A DNA stretch of 64,000 bases from CBDIBC01 sp965276635 (GTDB lineage: Bacteria > Actinomycetota > Acidimicrobiia > Acidimicrobiales > Palsa-688). This document shows positions 50,128 through 61,447 of this stretch, in pieces (within the stretch, counting starts at the first letter, position 1; the number at the start of each line of letters is the position of its first letter). The stretch spans positions 2,108,001 through 2,172,000 of the forward strand of contig CBDIBC010000005.1 in NCBI GenBank assembly GCA_965276635.1, read 5' to 3'. The notes beneath the pieces are model-generated. The model searched no databases and was not told the DNA's origin. It worked only from the letters and a program-made list of their open reading frames with translations. The position numbers were made by a program, and so were the translations under genes.

Positions 50128-51045
50128 TCAGGCGACGGGGTCGGTGGGCACCGGCGCGTCAGTGTCGGTCGGCTCCGGTACCGGGACGCGATCGCGGACC
50201 AGTTGGCTGTGGCTGAGCGCGCTGACCCCGATGACGAGCAGGCCGAGGGCGAAGATCTCGGCGACCAGGTAGCCGGCGGCCAGCCGGATGTGCTCACCGA
50301 AGATGAAGATGCCGAGCAGGCTGGCGGTCATGGGGTCCACGATGGTGAAGCCCGGCTGGGACGCGGCGAGGGGACCGGCGGCCAGGGCGTGGGATGCCAC
50401 GACCATCGATGCCGCCCCGGCCACCACCAGGGCGTACGGTGACCAGTTCCCGAACACTGCGCTGAAGCCACCGCCAGTGTGCGAGCTCAGCTCCTTGATG
50501 ATGGCGGCCACGAAACCCCACGACACCCCGGTGGCGATCCCCAGGATGGCTGCCCGGCGCGAGCGGTCGCCGGCGGCCCCGTGGGTCGACGCGAACGACA
50601 GGGCAGTGGCCACCGCCACCACCCCGAACGTCAGGAGCCCAGCGGTCCACCATGAGGTGGCGGTGGCGTGCAGGCTGCCGCCGGAAGGGGCGGCGGCGAA
50701 CAGGAACACCCCGAGACCAGCGGCCATGGAGATGGCCGCCGTCCAGTCCCGCCGGGCTACCTGGCGTGATCCCGACACGGCCATGATGGCGAAGACGAAC
50801 AGCAGCTCGGTGGCCAGGATGGGCTGGACCAGGGCCAGGTCGCCGTAGTGGAGGGCCGCCACCTGGAAGCCGAAGCCGGCGATCATGCTCGTCAACCCGA
50901 GCAGCCAGATGGGCCGGCGGACCAGGCGAAGGAGGAGGCTCAGATGGAAACCGTCGGTGTCGGCCAGCTGATCGGCGCCGAGTCGCTGGCAGACCGACGA
51001 TGTCGCCGTGCAGAGGCTGGCGACCAGGGCGAGGACAACCGTCAC
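50128..51045 (-). CDS. DMT-superfamily transporter (EamA/NIPA-like)
   Basis: 305 residues, about nine or ten helices (ILATELLFVFAIMAV, AISMAAGLGVFLFAA, GIATGVSWGFVAAIIKEL, LLGIFIFGEHIRLAAGYLVA), ending in a Pro/Asp-rich tail. DMT transporters export metabolites or take up cations; no specific substrate is suggested. GTG 51045 fits a leaderless message, with TAGCAT seven bases upstream. It lies 50 bases downstream of glgP on the same strand and converges with the aminotransferase. Confidence 0.88.
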   Translation of the reverse strand: MTVVLALVASLCTATSSVCQRLGADQLADTDGFHLSLLLRLVRRPIWLLGLTSMIAGFGFQVAALHYGDLALVQPILATELLFVFAIMAVSGSRQVARRDWTAAISMAAGLGVFLFAAAPSGGSLHATATSWWTAGLLTFGVVAVATALSFASTHGAAGDRSRRAAILGIATGVSWGFVAAIIKELSSHTGGGFSAVFGNWSPYALVVAGAASMVVASHALAAGPLAASQPGFTIVDPMTASLLGIFIFGEHIRLAAGYLVAEIFALGLLVIGVSALSHSQLVRDRVPVPEPTDTDAPVPTDPVA

Positions 51046-51052
51046 CCGAGAA

Positions 51053-51058
51053 ATGCTA
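51053..51058 (-). promoter_or_regulatory. -10 element for the DMT transporter (leaderless)
   Basis: TAGCAT on the minus strand, seven bases before GTG 51045, within the 50-base spacer after glgP. Confidence 0.5.
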
Positions 51059-51095
51059 TTGCACCCCGGCGTCGATCCGGTCGTTGTTCAGCTAC

Positions 51096-53630
51096 TTAGG
51101 CCCAGCTGATGCATCCCAGCTCGGCGGCCATGGCCAGGTCGGGGTGGGCGGGCACGACGCGCACGGTGTAGCCCATGCGGCCGGCCGTGTCGGAGGTGAA
51201 CTCCCCCTCGTAGCGATACCGGCCGCCGCCCCCCGCCGGCCCGGCCAGCTCCAGGCGCAGTATCCGGGTCTCGGTCAGCTCGTCCCCGGCGGCCACGCGG
51301 CCGTAGATGACCTCCACCGCCACGTCGTCGGTGGAGAGCCGTCCGAGGGATACGGTGGCCGTCACCCGGCGCCCGTCTCCCATCTCGGCGACGGAGTCCA
51401 CCGCGCCATTGACCTCGGCGACGACCACCTCGCCCCACGCCCCGGCCACCCGCCGTTTCCAGGCCGCCAGAGCCCGGCCCCGCTCGTGATCGGCGGCCGA
51501 CAGCGCGTCGGCGCGGGCTGCAGTGGGCTCGTACATCTGGTTCACGTAGTCCCGGACCATGCGCGAGGCCAGCACCTGGGGGCCGAGGGATCGCAAGGAC
51601 GCCCGCACCCGTTGGACCCACTGACGGGGGAAGCGGCCACCTCGCTGGTCGTAGTAGGCAGGCAGGATCTGGTTCTCGAGCACGTCGAAGAGGCTGTTGG
51701 CCTCGATCTGGTCGCGTCCGGCGAGGTCGTCGGTGCCCTCGGCCGACGGGATGGCCCACCCGTTGGCCCCGTCGAACATCTCGTCCCACCAGCCGTCCAG
51801 GATCGAGCAGTTCAGCGCCCCGTTCAGGGCTGCCTTCTCGCCGCTGGTCCCGCTGGCCTCCATGGGGCGGCGAGGCGTGTTCAGCCACACGTCGCTGCCC
51901 TGGTACATGGTGCGGGCCACCGAGATGTCGTAATCCTCCACGAACGTGATGCGGTGGCGGATCTCCGGATCGCGCGAGAAGCGGACGATCTGGCTGATCA
52001 TCTCCTTGCCGACGTCGTCGGCGGGGTGCGCCTTGCCGGCGAACACCATCTGCAGGGGGCGCTGCTCGTCGAGCAGCAGCCGCCGGAGCCGATCGGGCTG
52101 GGAGAGCAGGAGGGTGGCCCGCTTGTAGGCGGCGAAGCGGCGGGCGAACCCCACAATGAGGAAGCGGGGGTCGAGGACGTCATCCGCCCAGGCCGCGTCG
52201 GTCGTGGAGACCCCGTGGAGGTGCAGCGACTTGTGCAGGCGGTCGCGCACGAAGGTGACCAGTGCCTCCCGGCCCTGCTCGCGCACCCGCCACAGCTCGT
52301 CGTCGCGGGCGTCGTCGATGCCGGCCCATTCGTCGGCCCCGGCCTCGTCCCATGCCGGGGAGACGTACTTGGAGAGCAGGTCGCCCATGCCCGACGACAC
52401 CCAGGTCCGGCCGTGGACCCCGTTGGTGACTGACGAGATGGGTGTCTCCTCCGCGGGCACGGGCGGCCAGAGGCTCTGGAACATGTGGCGGCTGGTCTGG
52501 CCGTGCAGGCGGGCCACCCCGTTCGACTGGCCGGCCAGTCGTAGGCCCATCACGGCCATGTTGAACGGGGCGGCGGTGTCCTCGTCGGGGAAGTGGCCGA
52601 GCCGCATGAGGGTGTCGATGGACACGCCGCATTGGTCCGCCCATCCGGCGAAGTACTTCTCCATGAGGGGACGGCTGAAGCGGTCGATGCCGGCCGGCAC
52701 GGGGGTGTGGGTGGTGAAGATGGTCCCGGCGCGCACTGCCTCGATGGCCTCGTCCCAGCGCAGGCCGCCCTCGGTGACCAGGGTGCGGATGCGCTCGAGG
52801 CCGAGAAAGCCGGCGTGGCCCTCGTTGGTGTGGAAGACCTGGGTGTCGGCACCGACGGCACCGAGGGCGCGTACGCCCCCGATGCCGAGGAGGATCTCCT
52901 GGCGGAGCCGGTGCTCGGTCTCGCCGCCGTAGAGGCGGTCGGTCACAGCCCGCCCGATGTCGCTGTTGGCCTCCATATCGGCGTCGAGAAGGTACAGCTT
53001 GACCCGCCCCACCTGCAGCAGCCAGATCTGGGCGTGGAGGGTCTCGCCGGCCAAGTCGACCCGCACGCCGGTGTCGTCCACCAAGGTGAGGGCCATCCCA
53101 TGAGGGTCGAGGAGCGGGTAGCGCTCCTCCTGCCAGCCGTCGGCGTTGAGGACCTGGCGGAAGTAGCCCATGCGGTACATGAGCCCGACGCCCGTGAGCG
53201 GCACCCCCAGGCTGCTCGCCGCCTTCAGGTGATCGCCAGCCAGCACGCCGAGGCCACCCGAGTACTGGGGGAGCGCCTCGGCGATGCCGAACTCGGGGGA
53301 GAAGTAGGCGATGGCCCGCAGCGGGCCGGGGCGGCGGGTCTGGAACCAGCGACGGGCGCCGAGGTAGCGCTGCATCTCGTCGTGCATCTCCCCCAGGAAG
53401 CCCATGAAGCCGGGGTCGTCGGCCAGCTGCTCCAGGCGCTCCCGGTCCACCAGGCTCAGCAGGCGCACCGGGTCGTGGAAGGTCAGCTCCCAGATCTGGG
53501 GGTCGACCCACCGGAACAGGTCGCGGGTCCGCTCGTCCCAGGACCACCGCAGGTTGAACGCCAGCTCCTGGAGGGGGGCGAGGGCGTCAGGCAAGCGGGT
53601 CCGTACCGTGAAGCTGCGGAGCGCCTTCAT
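51096..53630 (-). CDS. glgP: Alpha-glucan phosphorylase (GT35)
   Basis: 844 residues. Releases glucose-1-phosphate from alpha-1,4-glucans. An N-terminal DUF3417-type domain (LAPLQELAFNLRWSWDE) precedes the GT35 catalytic part (YFSPEFGIAEALPQYSGGLG, FHTNEGHAGFLGLERI, FAGKAHPADDVGKEMI). The PLP lysine is near 599 in EASGTSGEKAALNGAL. This is the short bacterial/archaeal phosphorylase type found beside GlgE-pathway genes. ATG 53630 has TAGGTT six bases upstream. It is divergent from glgE, so synthesis and breakdown of glucan face each other. Confidence 0.95.
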   Translation of the reverse strand: MKALRSFTVRTRLPDALAPLQELAFNLRWSWDERTRDLFRWVDPQIWELTFHDPVRLLSLVDRERLEQLADDPGFMGFLGEMHDEMQRYLGARRWFQTRRPGPLRAIAYFSPEFGIAEALPQYSGGLGVLAGDHLKAASSLGVPLTGVGLMYRMGYFRQVLNADGWQEERYPLLDPHGMALTLVDDTGVRVDLAGETLHAQIWLLQVGRVKLYLLDADMEANSDIGRAVTDRLYGGETEHRLRQEILLGIGGVRALGAVGADTQVFHTNEGHAGFLGLERIRTLVTEGGLRWDEAIEAVRAGTIFTTHTPVPAGIDRFSRPLMEKYFAGWADQCGVSIDTLMRLGHFPDEDTAAPFNMAVMGLRLAGQSNGVARLHGQTSRHMFQSLWPPVPAEETPISSVTNGVHGRTWVSSGMGDLLSKYVSPAWDEAGADEWAGIDDARDDELWRVREQGREALVTFVRDRLHKSLHLHGVSTTDAAWADDVLDPRFLIVGFARRFAAYKRATLLLSQPDRLRRLLLDEQRPLQMVFAGKAHPADDVGKEMISQIVRFSRDPEIRHRITFVEDYDISVARTMYQGSDVWLNTPRRPMEASGTSGEKAALNGALNCSILDGWWDEMFDGANGWAIPSAEGTDDLAGRDQIEANSLFDVLENQILPAYYDQRGGRFPRQWVQRVRASLRSLGPQVLASRMVRDYVNQMYEPTAARADALSAADHERGRALAAWKRRVAGAWGEVVVAEVNGAVDSVAEMGDGRRVTATVSLGRLSTDDVAVEVIYGRVAAGDELTETRILRLELAGPAGGGGRYRYEGEFTSDTAGRMGYTVRVVPAHPDLAMAAELGCISWA

Positions 53631-53636
53631 CCCGTC

Positions 53637-53642
53637 AACCTA
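53637..53642 (-). promoter_or_regulatory. -10 element for glgP (leaderless)
   Basis: TAGGTT on the minus strand, six bases before ATG 53630. Its outer base touches the flanking repeat that starts at 53642. Confidence 0.45.
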
Positions 53643-53698
53643 GCCGGGCGGGGGTGGGGTCCCCGCCTCGGCGGCCGGTGGGTTGGGGTGCCCGCCGG
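53642..53698. repeat. Two-hairpin dispersed repeat, copy upstream of glgE
   Basis: About 57 bases matching 61244-61300 in the same orientation with six mismatches in the gap-free core. Hairpin 1 is GGCGGGG/CCCCGCC; hairpin 2 is GGTGGG/CCCGCC with TTGGGGTG in the loop. Loop changes between the copies leave the stems intact. Confidence 0.85.
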
Positions 53699-53742
53699 CC
53701 CGCCAGATCCTGGCGCTGGTCCACACCGGCATGGCAAGTGCG

Positions 53743-53748
53743 TAGCTT
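53743..53748 (+). promoter_or_regulatory. -10 element for the glgE operon (leaderless)
   Basis: TAGCTT ends seven bases before GTG 53756. Confidence 0.5.
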
Positions 53749-53755
53749 GGTTGGG

Positions 53756-55734
<1,979 letters not shown>

Positions 55735-55738
<4 letters not shown>

Positions 55739-57462
55739 GCACGGCGCGACGCGGCCGCCCGTCGGAAGGCCTGGCTCCCGATCCCGATCCCCGTTGGTAC
55801 CAGCGGGCCGTGTTCTACGAGGTCCTCGTCCGCGGCTTCTACGACGCGAACAACGACGGCACCGGTGACCTGCGTGGCATCACCGAGAAGCTGGACTATC
55901 TGGAGTGGCTCGGCGTGGACTGCCTCTGGCTGCTGCCCTTCTACCAGTCACCGCTGCGCGACGGCGGCTACGACATCAGTGACTTCTGGACGATCCTGCC
56001 CGAGTACGGCGACCTGGCCGACGCAGTCGAGCTGGTGGAGGAGTCGCACAGGCGGGGGATCCGCATCATCGCCGACCTGGTGATGAACCACACCAGCGAC
56101 CAGCACCCGTGGTTCCTCGAGTCTCGCCAGGATGCCACCAACCCGAAGGCGGACTGGTACGTCTGGAGCGACGACGACACCCGCTATCCCCAGGCCCGCG
56201 TCATCTTCGTCGACACCGAGAAGTCGAACTGGACGTGGGATGCGCAACGGGGCCAGTACTACTGGCATCGGTTCTTCTCCCATCAGCCGGATCTGAACTT
56301 CGACAACCCCGAGGTGGCCAACGCCATGCTCGACGTGGTCCGCTACTGGCTCGACATCGGCCTCGACGGGTTCCGCCTCGATGCCGTGCCGTACCTGTTC
56401 GAGCGGGACGGGACCAACGGTGAGAACCTCCCAGAGACGCACGACTACCTGCGACGGATGCGCAAGGAGGTCGACGACGTCTACCCGGGCAAGGTGCTGC
56501 TGGCCGAGGCCAATCAGTGGCCCGAGGACGTCGTCGCCTACTTCGGCGACGGCGATGAGTGCCACATGTGCTTCCACTTCCCGGTCATGCCCCGCATGTT
56601 CATGGCCGTCCGGCGCGAGGAGCGCCATCCCATCACCGAGATCCTGTCGCGCACCCCGGACATCCCCGACGGCGCCCAGTGGGGGATCTTCCTGCGCAAC
56701 CACGACGAGCTGACCCTGGAGATGGTCACCGACGAGGAGCGCGACTACATGTGGGCGGAGTACGCCAAGGACCCCCGCATGAAGCGGAACATCGGCATCG
56801 GCCGCCGGCTGGCGCCGCTGGTCGACAACGATCGGCGTGTCGGTGAGCTGCTCCACGCCATGCTGTTCAGCTTCCCTGGTTCGCCGATCCTCTACTACGG
56901 CGACGAGATCGGGATGGGCGACAACATCTACCTGGGAGACCGCGACGGTGTCCGCACGCCGATGCAGTGGTCGCCCGACCGGAACGCCGGCTTCTCCAAG
57001 TCCGACTTCGCGCAGCTCTACCTGCCGCCACTGATGGACCCGGTCTACGGCTACCAGTCCGTGAACGTGGAGTCCGGGGTGCGCAACCCGAGCTCGCAGC
57101 TGCACTGGATGAAGCGCATGCTCGAGGTGCGCAAGCAGCACCCGGTCTTCGGGATCGGCACCTTCGAGGTGGTGTCGGTCGACAACCCGTCGGTGTTGGC
57201 CTACGTGCGCAGCCGCCCGCCCGAGTCGTCCGAGGAAGATGTCACCGACGCGCAGGGCGTGCCCCGTTCCACCGACACCGTCCTGTGCGTCTGCAACCTG
57301 TCACGCTTCGCCCAGCCGGCGGAGCTGCCGCTGCAGCGCTGGCAGGGCAACGTCCCCATCGAGCTCCTCGGTCGCGTGCCGTTCCCGCCCATCGGTGAGC
57401 TGCCGTACTTCGTCACGGTCGCCCCCTATGGCTTCTACTGGTTCGAGCTGACCGATGCCTGA
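55735..57462 (+). CDS. treS: Trehalose synthase / maltose alpha-D-glucosyltransferase
   Basis: 575 residues, GH13_16. Interconverts trehalose and maltose. RWYQRAVFYEVLVRGFYDAN is the TreS N-terminal signature; LVMNHTSDQHPWF, GFRLDAVPYLFERDGTNGEN (nucleophile D) and LLAEANQWPEDVV (acid E) are the GH13 motifs. GTG 55735 overlaps the glgE stop (GTGA). In many actinobacteria TreS and Pep2 are fused; here they are separate but overlap by eight bases at a 15-bp repeat array. Confidence 0.96.
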
Positions 57463-57520
57463 AGAACCGATGCCTGAAGAACCGATGCCTGAAGAACCGA
57501 TGCCTGAAGAACCGATGCCG
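57451..57520. repeat. 15-bp tandem repeat spanning the treS stop and pep2 start
   Basis: Four units of GAAGAACCGATGCCT (57461-57475, 57476-57490, 57491-57505, and 57506-57520 with a final G), preceded by a 10-base partial at 57451. Each unit carries an ATG in the pep2 frame (encoding MPEEP), and the first supplies the treS TGA. Confidence 0.95.
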
Positions 57521-58891
57521 ACCTCGGCCGGGGCGCTCGCCGACCAGCCACTTCCCGAAGGCGTGCCCGACCTCCTGGCCCCGTACCTGGCACGCCAGCG
57601 GTGGTTCGCCGGCCCCGACGACATCGGCGCAGCCGACGTGCAGCTGGAACGATCGGCGCTGCTGTTCGACACCGCGGCCGGCAGGCATCGGCTGTGGTGG
57701 GCAGTCGTCACCCACGACGGCGCCCGCTACCAGCTGCTGGTCGGCGAGCGGCCGGGCGGTGAGCCGGCCGAGTTCCTCAACGGTCACGAGAATGCCGTCG
57801 TCGGCGCCTCTGGTGACAGCTACTTCTACGACGGGACCCTCGACCCCGAGCTCGCCGTTCCTCTCCTCGAGCGCATCAGCGGCGGCACGCAGCACGCCGA
57901 CCGGGTGCGACCGATCGGCGTCGAGCAGTCGAACACCTCGCTGGTCTACGACGACCGGATCATCCTGAAGCTCTTCCGTCGCCTGCTCGAAGGGCGCAAC
58001 CCCGACGTGGAGGTCACGACCGCCCTGGCGGCCGCCGGGTTCGAACAGGTCGCGCCCCCACTGGCCTCGTGGCGCGACGGCGACGTCGACCTGGCGTTCG
58101 CCCAGGAGTTCCTCGCCGGCGGTTCGGAGGGATGGGCGCTGGCCATCACGTCCCTGCGCGACCTCTACAACGCGGTGTCCGACGACCCGGCCGAAGCGGG
58201 CGGCGACTTCTCCAGCGAGGCCGGCCGGCTGGGATCCATGACCGCCCGCATGCACCTGGCGCTGGCCGAGTCGTTCGGGGTGGACGGCGATCGGCTGCGA
58301 AGCGGGGCGTTCGGGGCCCTGATCGACGACATCGAGCGGCGCCTGGTCGCCCTCGGACCGGAGGTGGGCAAAGACCTGCGGGTCGCGGCCGAACCGTTGC
58401 TGGGCCGCCTGCGCGCCGTGCCAGAGCCCGGTCCCGCCTTCCGCGTCCATGGGGACTACCACCTGGGCCAGGTCATGCGCACCGACGCCGGCTGGTACGT
58501 CCTGGACTTCGAGGGTGAGCCGGCTCGCAGCATGGAGGAGCGATCGCTCCCCTCGTCGCCGCTGAAGGACCTCACCGGGATGCTGCGCTCGTTCCACTAC
58601 GCAGCCCGTTTCGCCCTCCGGGCCCGCTCCGACGACGAGCTGGATGGTCTGGAGCCGGCGGCCCAGGCATGGGAGGAGCACAACTGCGCCGCGTTCGTAG
58701 ATGGCTACCTCGGCGAGAAGGGCATCGACGCGTTGCTGCCCGCTGAGCCATGGCGAGCCGCGGTGGAGATGGCCTACGAGCTGGACAAGGCGCTCTACGA
58801 GCTGGGCTACGAGCGCAGCTACCGGCCCGACTGGGTGGACATCCCCCTCGCGGCGGTGGAGCGCCTTATCGCTGGGCCGTCCGAAGGGTGA
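57455..58891 (+). CDS. pep2: Maltokinase
   Basis: 478 residues. Phosphorylates maltose to maltose-1-phosphate with ATP, supplying GlgE. The family N-cap (LPEGVPDLLAPYLARQRWFA, near 35-54) is followed by VEQSNTSLVYDDRIILKLFR. The kinase motifs HGDYHLGQVMRTD and YVLDFEGEPAR are eukaryotic-type phosphotransferase loops. The first 20 residues are four MPEEP units, each with its own ATG, so the true start could be 57455, 57470, 57485 or 57500. Confidence 0.94.
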   Translation: MPEEPMPEEPMPEEPMPEEPMPTSAGALADQPLPEGVPDLLAPYLARQRWFAGPDDIGAADVQLERSALLFDTAAGRHRLWWAVVTHDGARYQLLVGERPGGEPAEFLNGHENAVVGASGDSYFYDGTLDPELAVPLLERISGGTQHADRVRPIGVEQSNTSLVYDDRIILKLFRRLLEGRNPDVEVTTALAAAGFEQVAPPLASWRDGDVDLAFAQEFLAGGSEGWALAITSLRDLYNAVSDDPAEAGGDFSSEAGRLGSMTARMHLALAESFGVDGDRLRSGAFGALIDDIERRLVALGPEVGKDLRVAAEPLLGRLRAVPEPGPAFRVHGDYHLGQVMRTDAGWYVLDFEGEPARSMEERSLPSSPLKDLTGMLRSFHYAARFALRARSDDELDGLEPAAQAWEEHNCAAFVDGYLGEKGIDALLPAEPWRAAVEMAYELDKALYELGYERSYRPDWVDIPLAAVERLIAGPSEG

Positions 58892-58935
58892 CCGGGACAG
58901 GGTCGGGGCGACGCCCTGCGGGGTATGACGCGACC

Positions 58936-61245
58936 ATGGCTGCGTCCCCGCCCCCCCCCGTAACGACCCGACCGCCCGCGGACCAGATCGACCTGATCGT
59001 CCGGGGCTGCCACGGTGACCCCCACCGTATTCTTGGGCGCCACCCAGGTGTCGTCAGGACGTTCCGTCCCGACGCCACCGCCGTGCGCCTGCTGGTCGGC
59101 ACGGGAGGGGGCGCCAAGCGGGTGGCCATGGAGCAGATCGACCCGGCCGGCCTCTGGCAGGGTCCGATCGACGACGGGTCCGACGCCTACCGATTGGAGG
59201 CCGACTACGGCTCCGACGGGGCCTCGTCCACGTTCCTCTTCGACGACCCCTACCGGTCGTGGCCGACGCTCGGCGACCTCGACCTGCACCTGTTCGGCGA
59301 GGGTCGCCACTACCGACTGTGGGAGGTGCTGGGCGCCCACCCTCGCGTCCACGACGGCATGGCTGGGGTGTCGTTCGCGGTGTGGGCCCCGAACGCCCAG
59401 GCGGTGCGGGTCGTGGGGGACTGGAACTTCTGGGACGGTCGGGTGCACCCGATGCGGTCGCTGGGCGCGTCCGGCGTGTGGGAGCTGTTCATCCCCGCGG
59501 TGACGTCGGGCGCCCGCTACAAGTACGAGCTCATCGCCGCCGATGGTCGGCGCATCCTGAAGACCGATCCGATGGCCTTCGCCATGGAGGCACCGCCGGA
59601 GACGGCATCAGTCGTGAACGACGTGACCCACCACGACTGGGGGGACAGCTCGTGGATGGCGGCCCGAGCGGCCGGAGACCTCCTGGGCCGGCCCATGTCG
59701 GTCTACGAGGTCCACCTGGGATCGTGGAAGCACACATCTGACGGCCATGGCGGCGGCCGACCCATGACCTACCGGGAGCTGGCCGACGAGCTGCCCGCCT
59801 ACGTGGCGGAGATGGGCTTCACCCATGTGGAGATGATGCCCGTGGCCGAGCACCCCTTCACCGGCTCCTGGGGCTATCAGGTCTCGGCCTACTACGCGCC
59901 GACGGCGCGCTTCGGGACCCCCGACGACTTTCGCGCCCTGGTCGACGCCTTCCACCGGCGTGGCATCGGGGTGATCGTGGACTGGGTGCCGGCCCACTTC
60001 CCTCGCGACGAGTTCGCCCTGGCTCGCTTCGACGGCACCGCTCTCTACGAACATGCCGACCCCCGCCAGGGGGAGCACCCGGACTGGGGCACCCTGGTGT
60101 TCAACTTCGGGCGCAACGAGGTGCGCAACTTCCTCGTGGCCAACGCCCTGTACTGGGTGGAGCAGTTCCACATCGACGGGCTGCGGGTGGACGCGGTGGC
60201 ATCGATGCTCTACCTCGACTACTCGCGCCAGCCCGGCGAGTGGGTGCCGAACGACTTCGGCGGTCGCGAGAACCTCGACGCCGTCGCCTTCTTGAAGGAG
60301 GTGAACGAGGCAGTGTTCGGGCTGCACCCGGGCGCCACCGTCATCGCCGAGGAGTCAACGGCCTGGCCCGGCGTGTCCCGGCCCACCTACCTCGGCGGCC
60401 TGGGCTTCGGGCTCAAGTGGAACATGGGGTGGATGCACGACACGCTCGACTACTTCCAGAACGACCCGCTGTTCCGGCGTTACCATCACGACGAGCTGAC
60501 CTTCGGCCTCGTCTATGCCTGGCACGAGAACTTCGTGCTGCCCCTGTCCCACGACGAGGTCGTCCACGGCAAAGGCTCGCTGCTGAACAAGATGCCCGGC
60601 GACCGCTGGCAGCAGCTGGCGAACCTGCGTGCCCTCTACGCCTGGATGTGGGCCCACCCCGGCAAGCAGATGCTGTTCATGGGGGCCGAGCTGGCCCAGG
60701 AACGGGAATGGAACCACGACGCCGACCTCGACTGGTGGGTGCTGGAGTGGCCCGACCACCGGAACCTGCGAGCCATGGTCGCCGACCTGAACCGGATCTA
60801 CGCCGGACAGCCGGCCCTGTGGGAGACCGACTTCGGCCCCCAAGGGTTCTCGTGGATCGATACCAGCGACACCGAGCGCAGCGTCCTGTCGTTCTACCGA
60901 CGCCGGCCGCCCCCATCGCTGTCGACGTCGCCGGATTCGTCGGGGTCCGAGCCGGCCGCCTCGAACGAGTGGCCGCAGCCGGCCGCCGACGGACCCGGTG
61001 ACGTCATTGTCTGCGTCGCCAACCTGACGCCCGTGCCCCACATGGGCTATCGGGTCGGGCTGCCCCGCTCCGGCCGATGGATCGAGCTGCTGAACACCGA
61101 CGCCGGCGAGTGGGGCGGCAGCGGCCTCGGCAACGCAGGCGAGCTGCACGCCACCGACGAGCCGTGGCACGGCCAGCCTCACTCGGCCGAGCTGGTCCTC
61201 CCTCCGCTCAGCGTGCTGTGGCTGGCCCCCGCCGCCGCCAGCTAG
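58936..61245 (+). CDS. glgB: 1,4-alpha-glucan branching enzyme
   Basis: 769 residues, GH13_9. Introduces alpha-1,6 branches. Two N-terminal CBM48-type domains (ILGRHPGVVRTFRPDATAVR; VSFAVWAPNAQAVRVVGDWN) precede the barrel: IVDWVPAHFPRDE, GLRVDAVASMLYLDYSR (nucleophile D419), TVIAEESTAWP (E472) and PLSHDEVVHGKGSLLNKMPG. A Pro/Ser-rich insertion near 655-690 interrupts the C-terminal beta-sandwich. ATG 58936 lies 44 bases after pep2. The stop codon touches the downstream two-hairpin repeat. Confidence 0.96.
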   Translation: MAASPPPPVTTRPPADQIDLIVRGCHGDPHRILGRHPGVVRTFRPDATAVRLLVGTGGGAKRVAMEQIDPAGLWQGPIDDGSDAYRLEADYGSDGASSTFLFDDPYRSWPTLGDLDLHLFGEGRHYRLWEVLGAHPRVHDGMAGVSFAVWAPNAQAVRVVGDWNFWDGRVHPMRSLGASGVWELFIPAVTSGARYKYELIAADGRRILKTDPMAFAMEAPPETASVVNDVTHHDWGDSSWMAARAAGDLLGRPMSVYEVHLGSWKHTSDGHGGGRPMTYRELADELPAYVAEMGFTHVEMMPVAEHPFTGSWGYQVSAYYAPTARFGTPDDFRALVDAFHRRGIGVIVDWVPAHFPRDEFALARFDGTALYEHADPRQGEHPDWGTLVFNFGRNEVRNFLVANALYWVEQFHIDGLRVDAVASMLYLDYSRQPGEWVPNDFGGRENLDAVAFLKEVNEAVFGLHPGATVIAEESTAWPGVSRPTYLGGLGFGLKWNMGWMHDTLDYFQNDPLFRRYHHDELTFGLVYAWHENFVLPLSHDEVVHGKGSLLNKMPGDRWQQLANLRALYAWMWAHPGKQMLFMGAELAQEREWNHDADLDWWVLEWPDHRNLRAMVADLNRIYAGQPALWETDFGPQGFSWIDTSDTERSVLSFYRRRPPPSLSTSPDSSGSEPAASNEWPQPAADGPGDVIVCVANLTPVPHMGYRVGLPRSGRWIELLNTDAGEWGGSGLGNAGELHATDEPWHGQPHSAELVLPPLSVLWLAPAAAS

Positions 61246-61300
61246 CCGGGCGGGGACGGGGACCCCGCCTCGGCTGGCGGCGGGTTGGGGTGCCCGCCGC
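61244..61300. repeat. Two-hairpin dispersed repeat, copy downstream of glgB
   Basis: Same element as 53642-53698. Hairpins are GGCGGGG/CCCCGCC and GGCGGG/CCCGCC. It begins within the glgB stop codon, so it may act as a terminator at this copy. Confidence 0.85.
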
Positions 61301-61408
61301 CCGGCAACCCAGCCCAGTGGCGGCCTGCGTGGCAGTGGGCTACCGTGGTCCCTGCGGGGGTCTTGGCGGGCACCAGCAACCTGACCGGCGCGCCCACCCG
61401 GCGTGGCC

Positions 61409-61414
61409 TACATT
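61409..61414 (+). promoter_or_regulatory. -10 element for the L,D-transpeptidase
   Basis: TACATT. Start near 61421 gives a leader of about 27 bases containing GAAAGGCGAG before GTG 61448. Confidence 0.45.
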
Positions 61415-61447
61415 CAGGGCTGTCTCCCCGGTGCGAAAGGCGAGCAA

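Noticed and set aside
53654..53755. Longer GlgE N-terminus starting at 53654
   Set aside because: The added 34 residues are Arg/Pro/Trp-rich translation of the hairpin repeat and do not resemble the family; GTG 53756 has a properly spaced -10.
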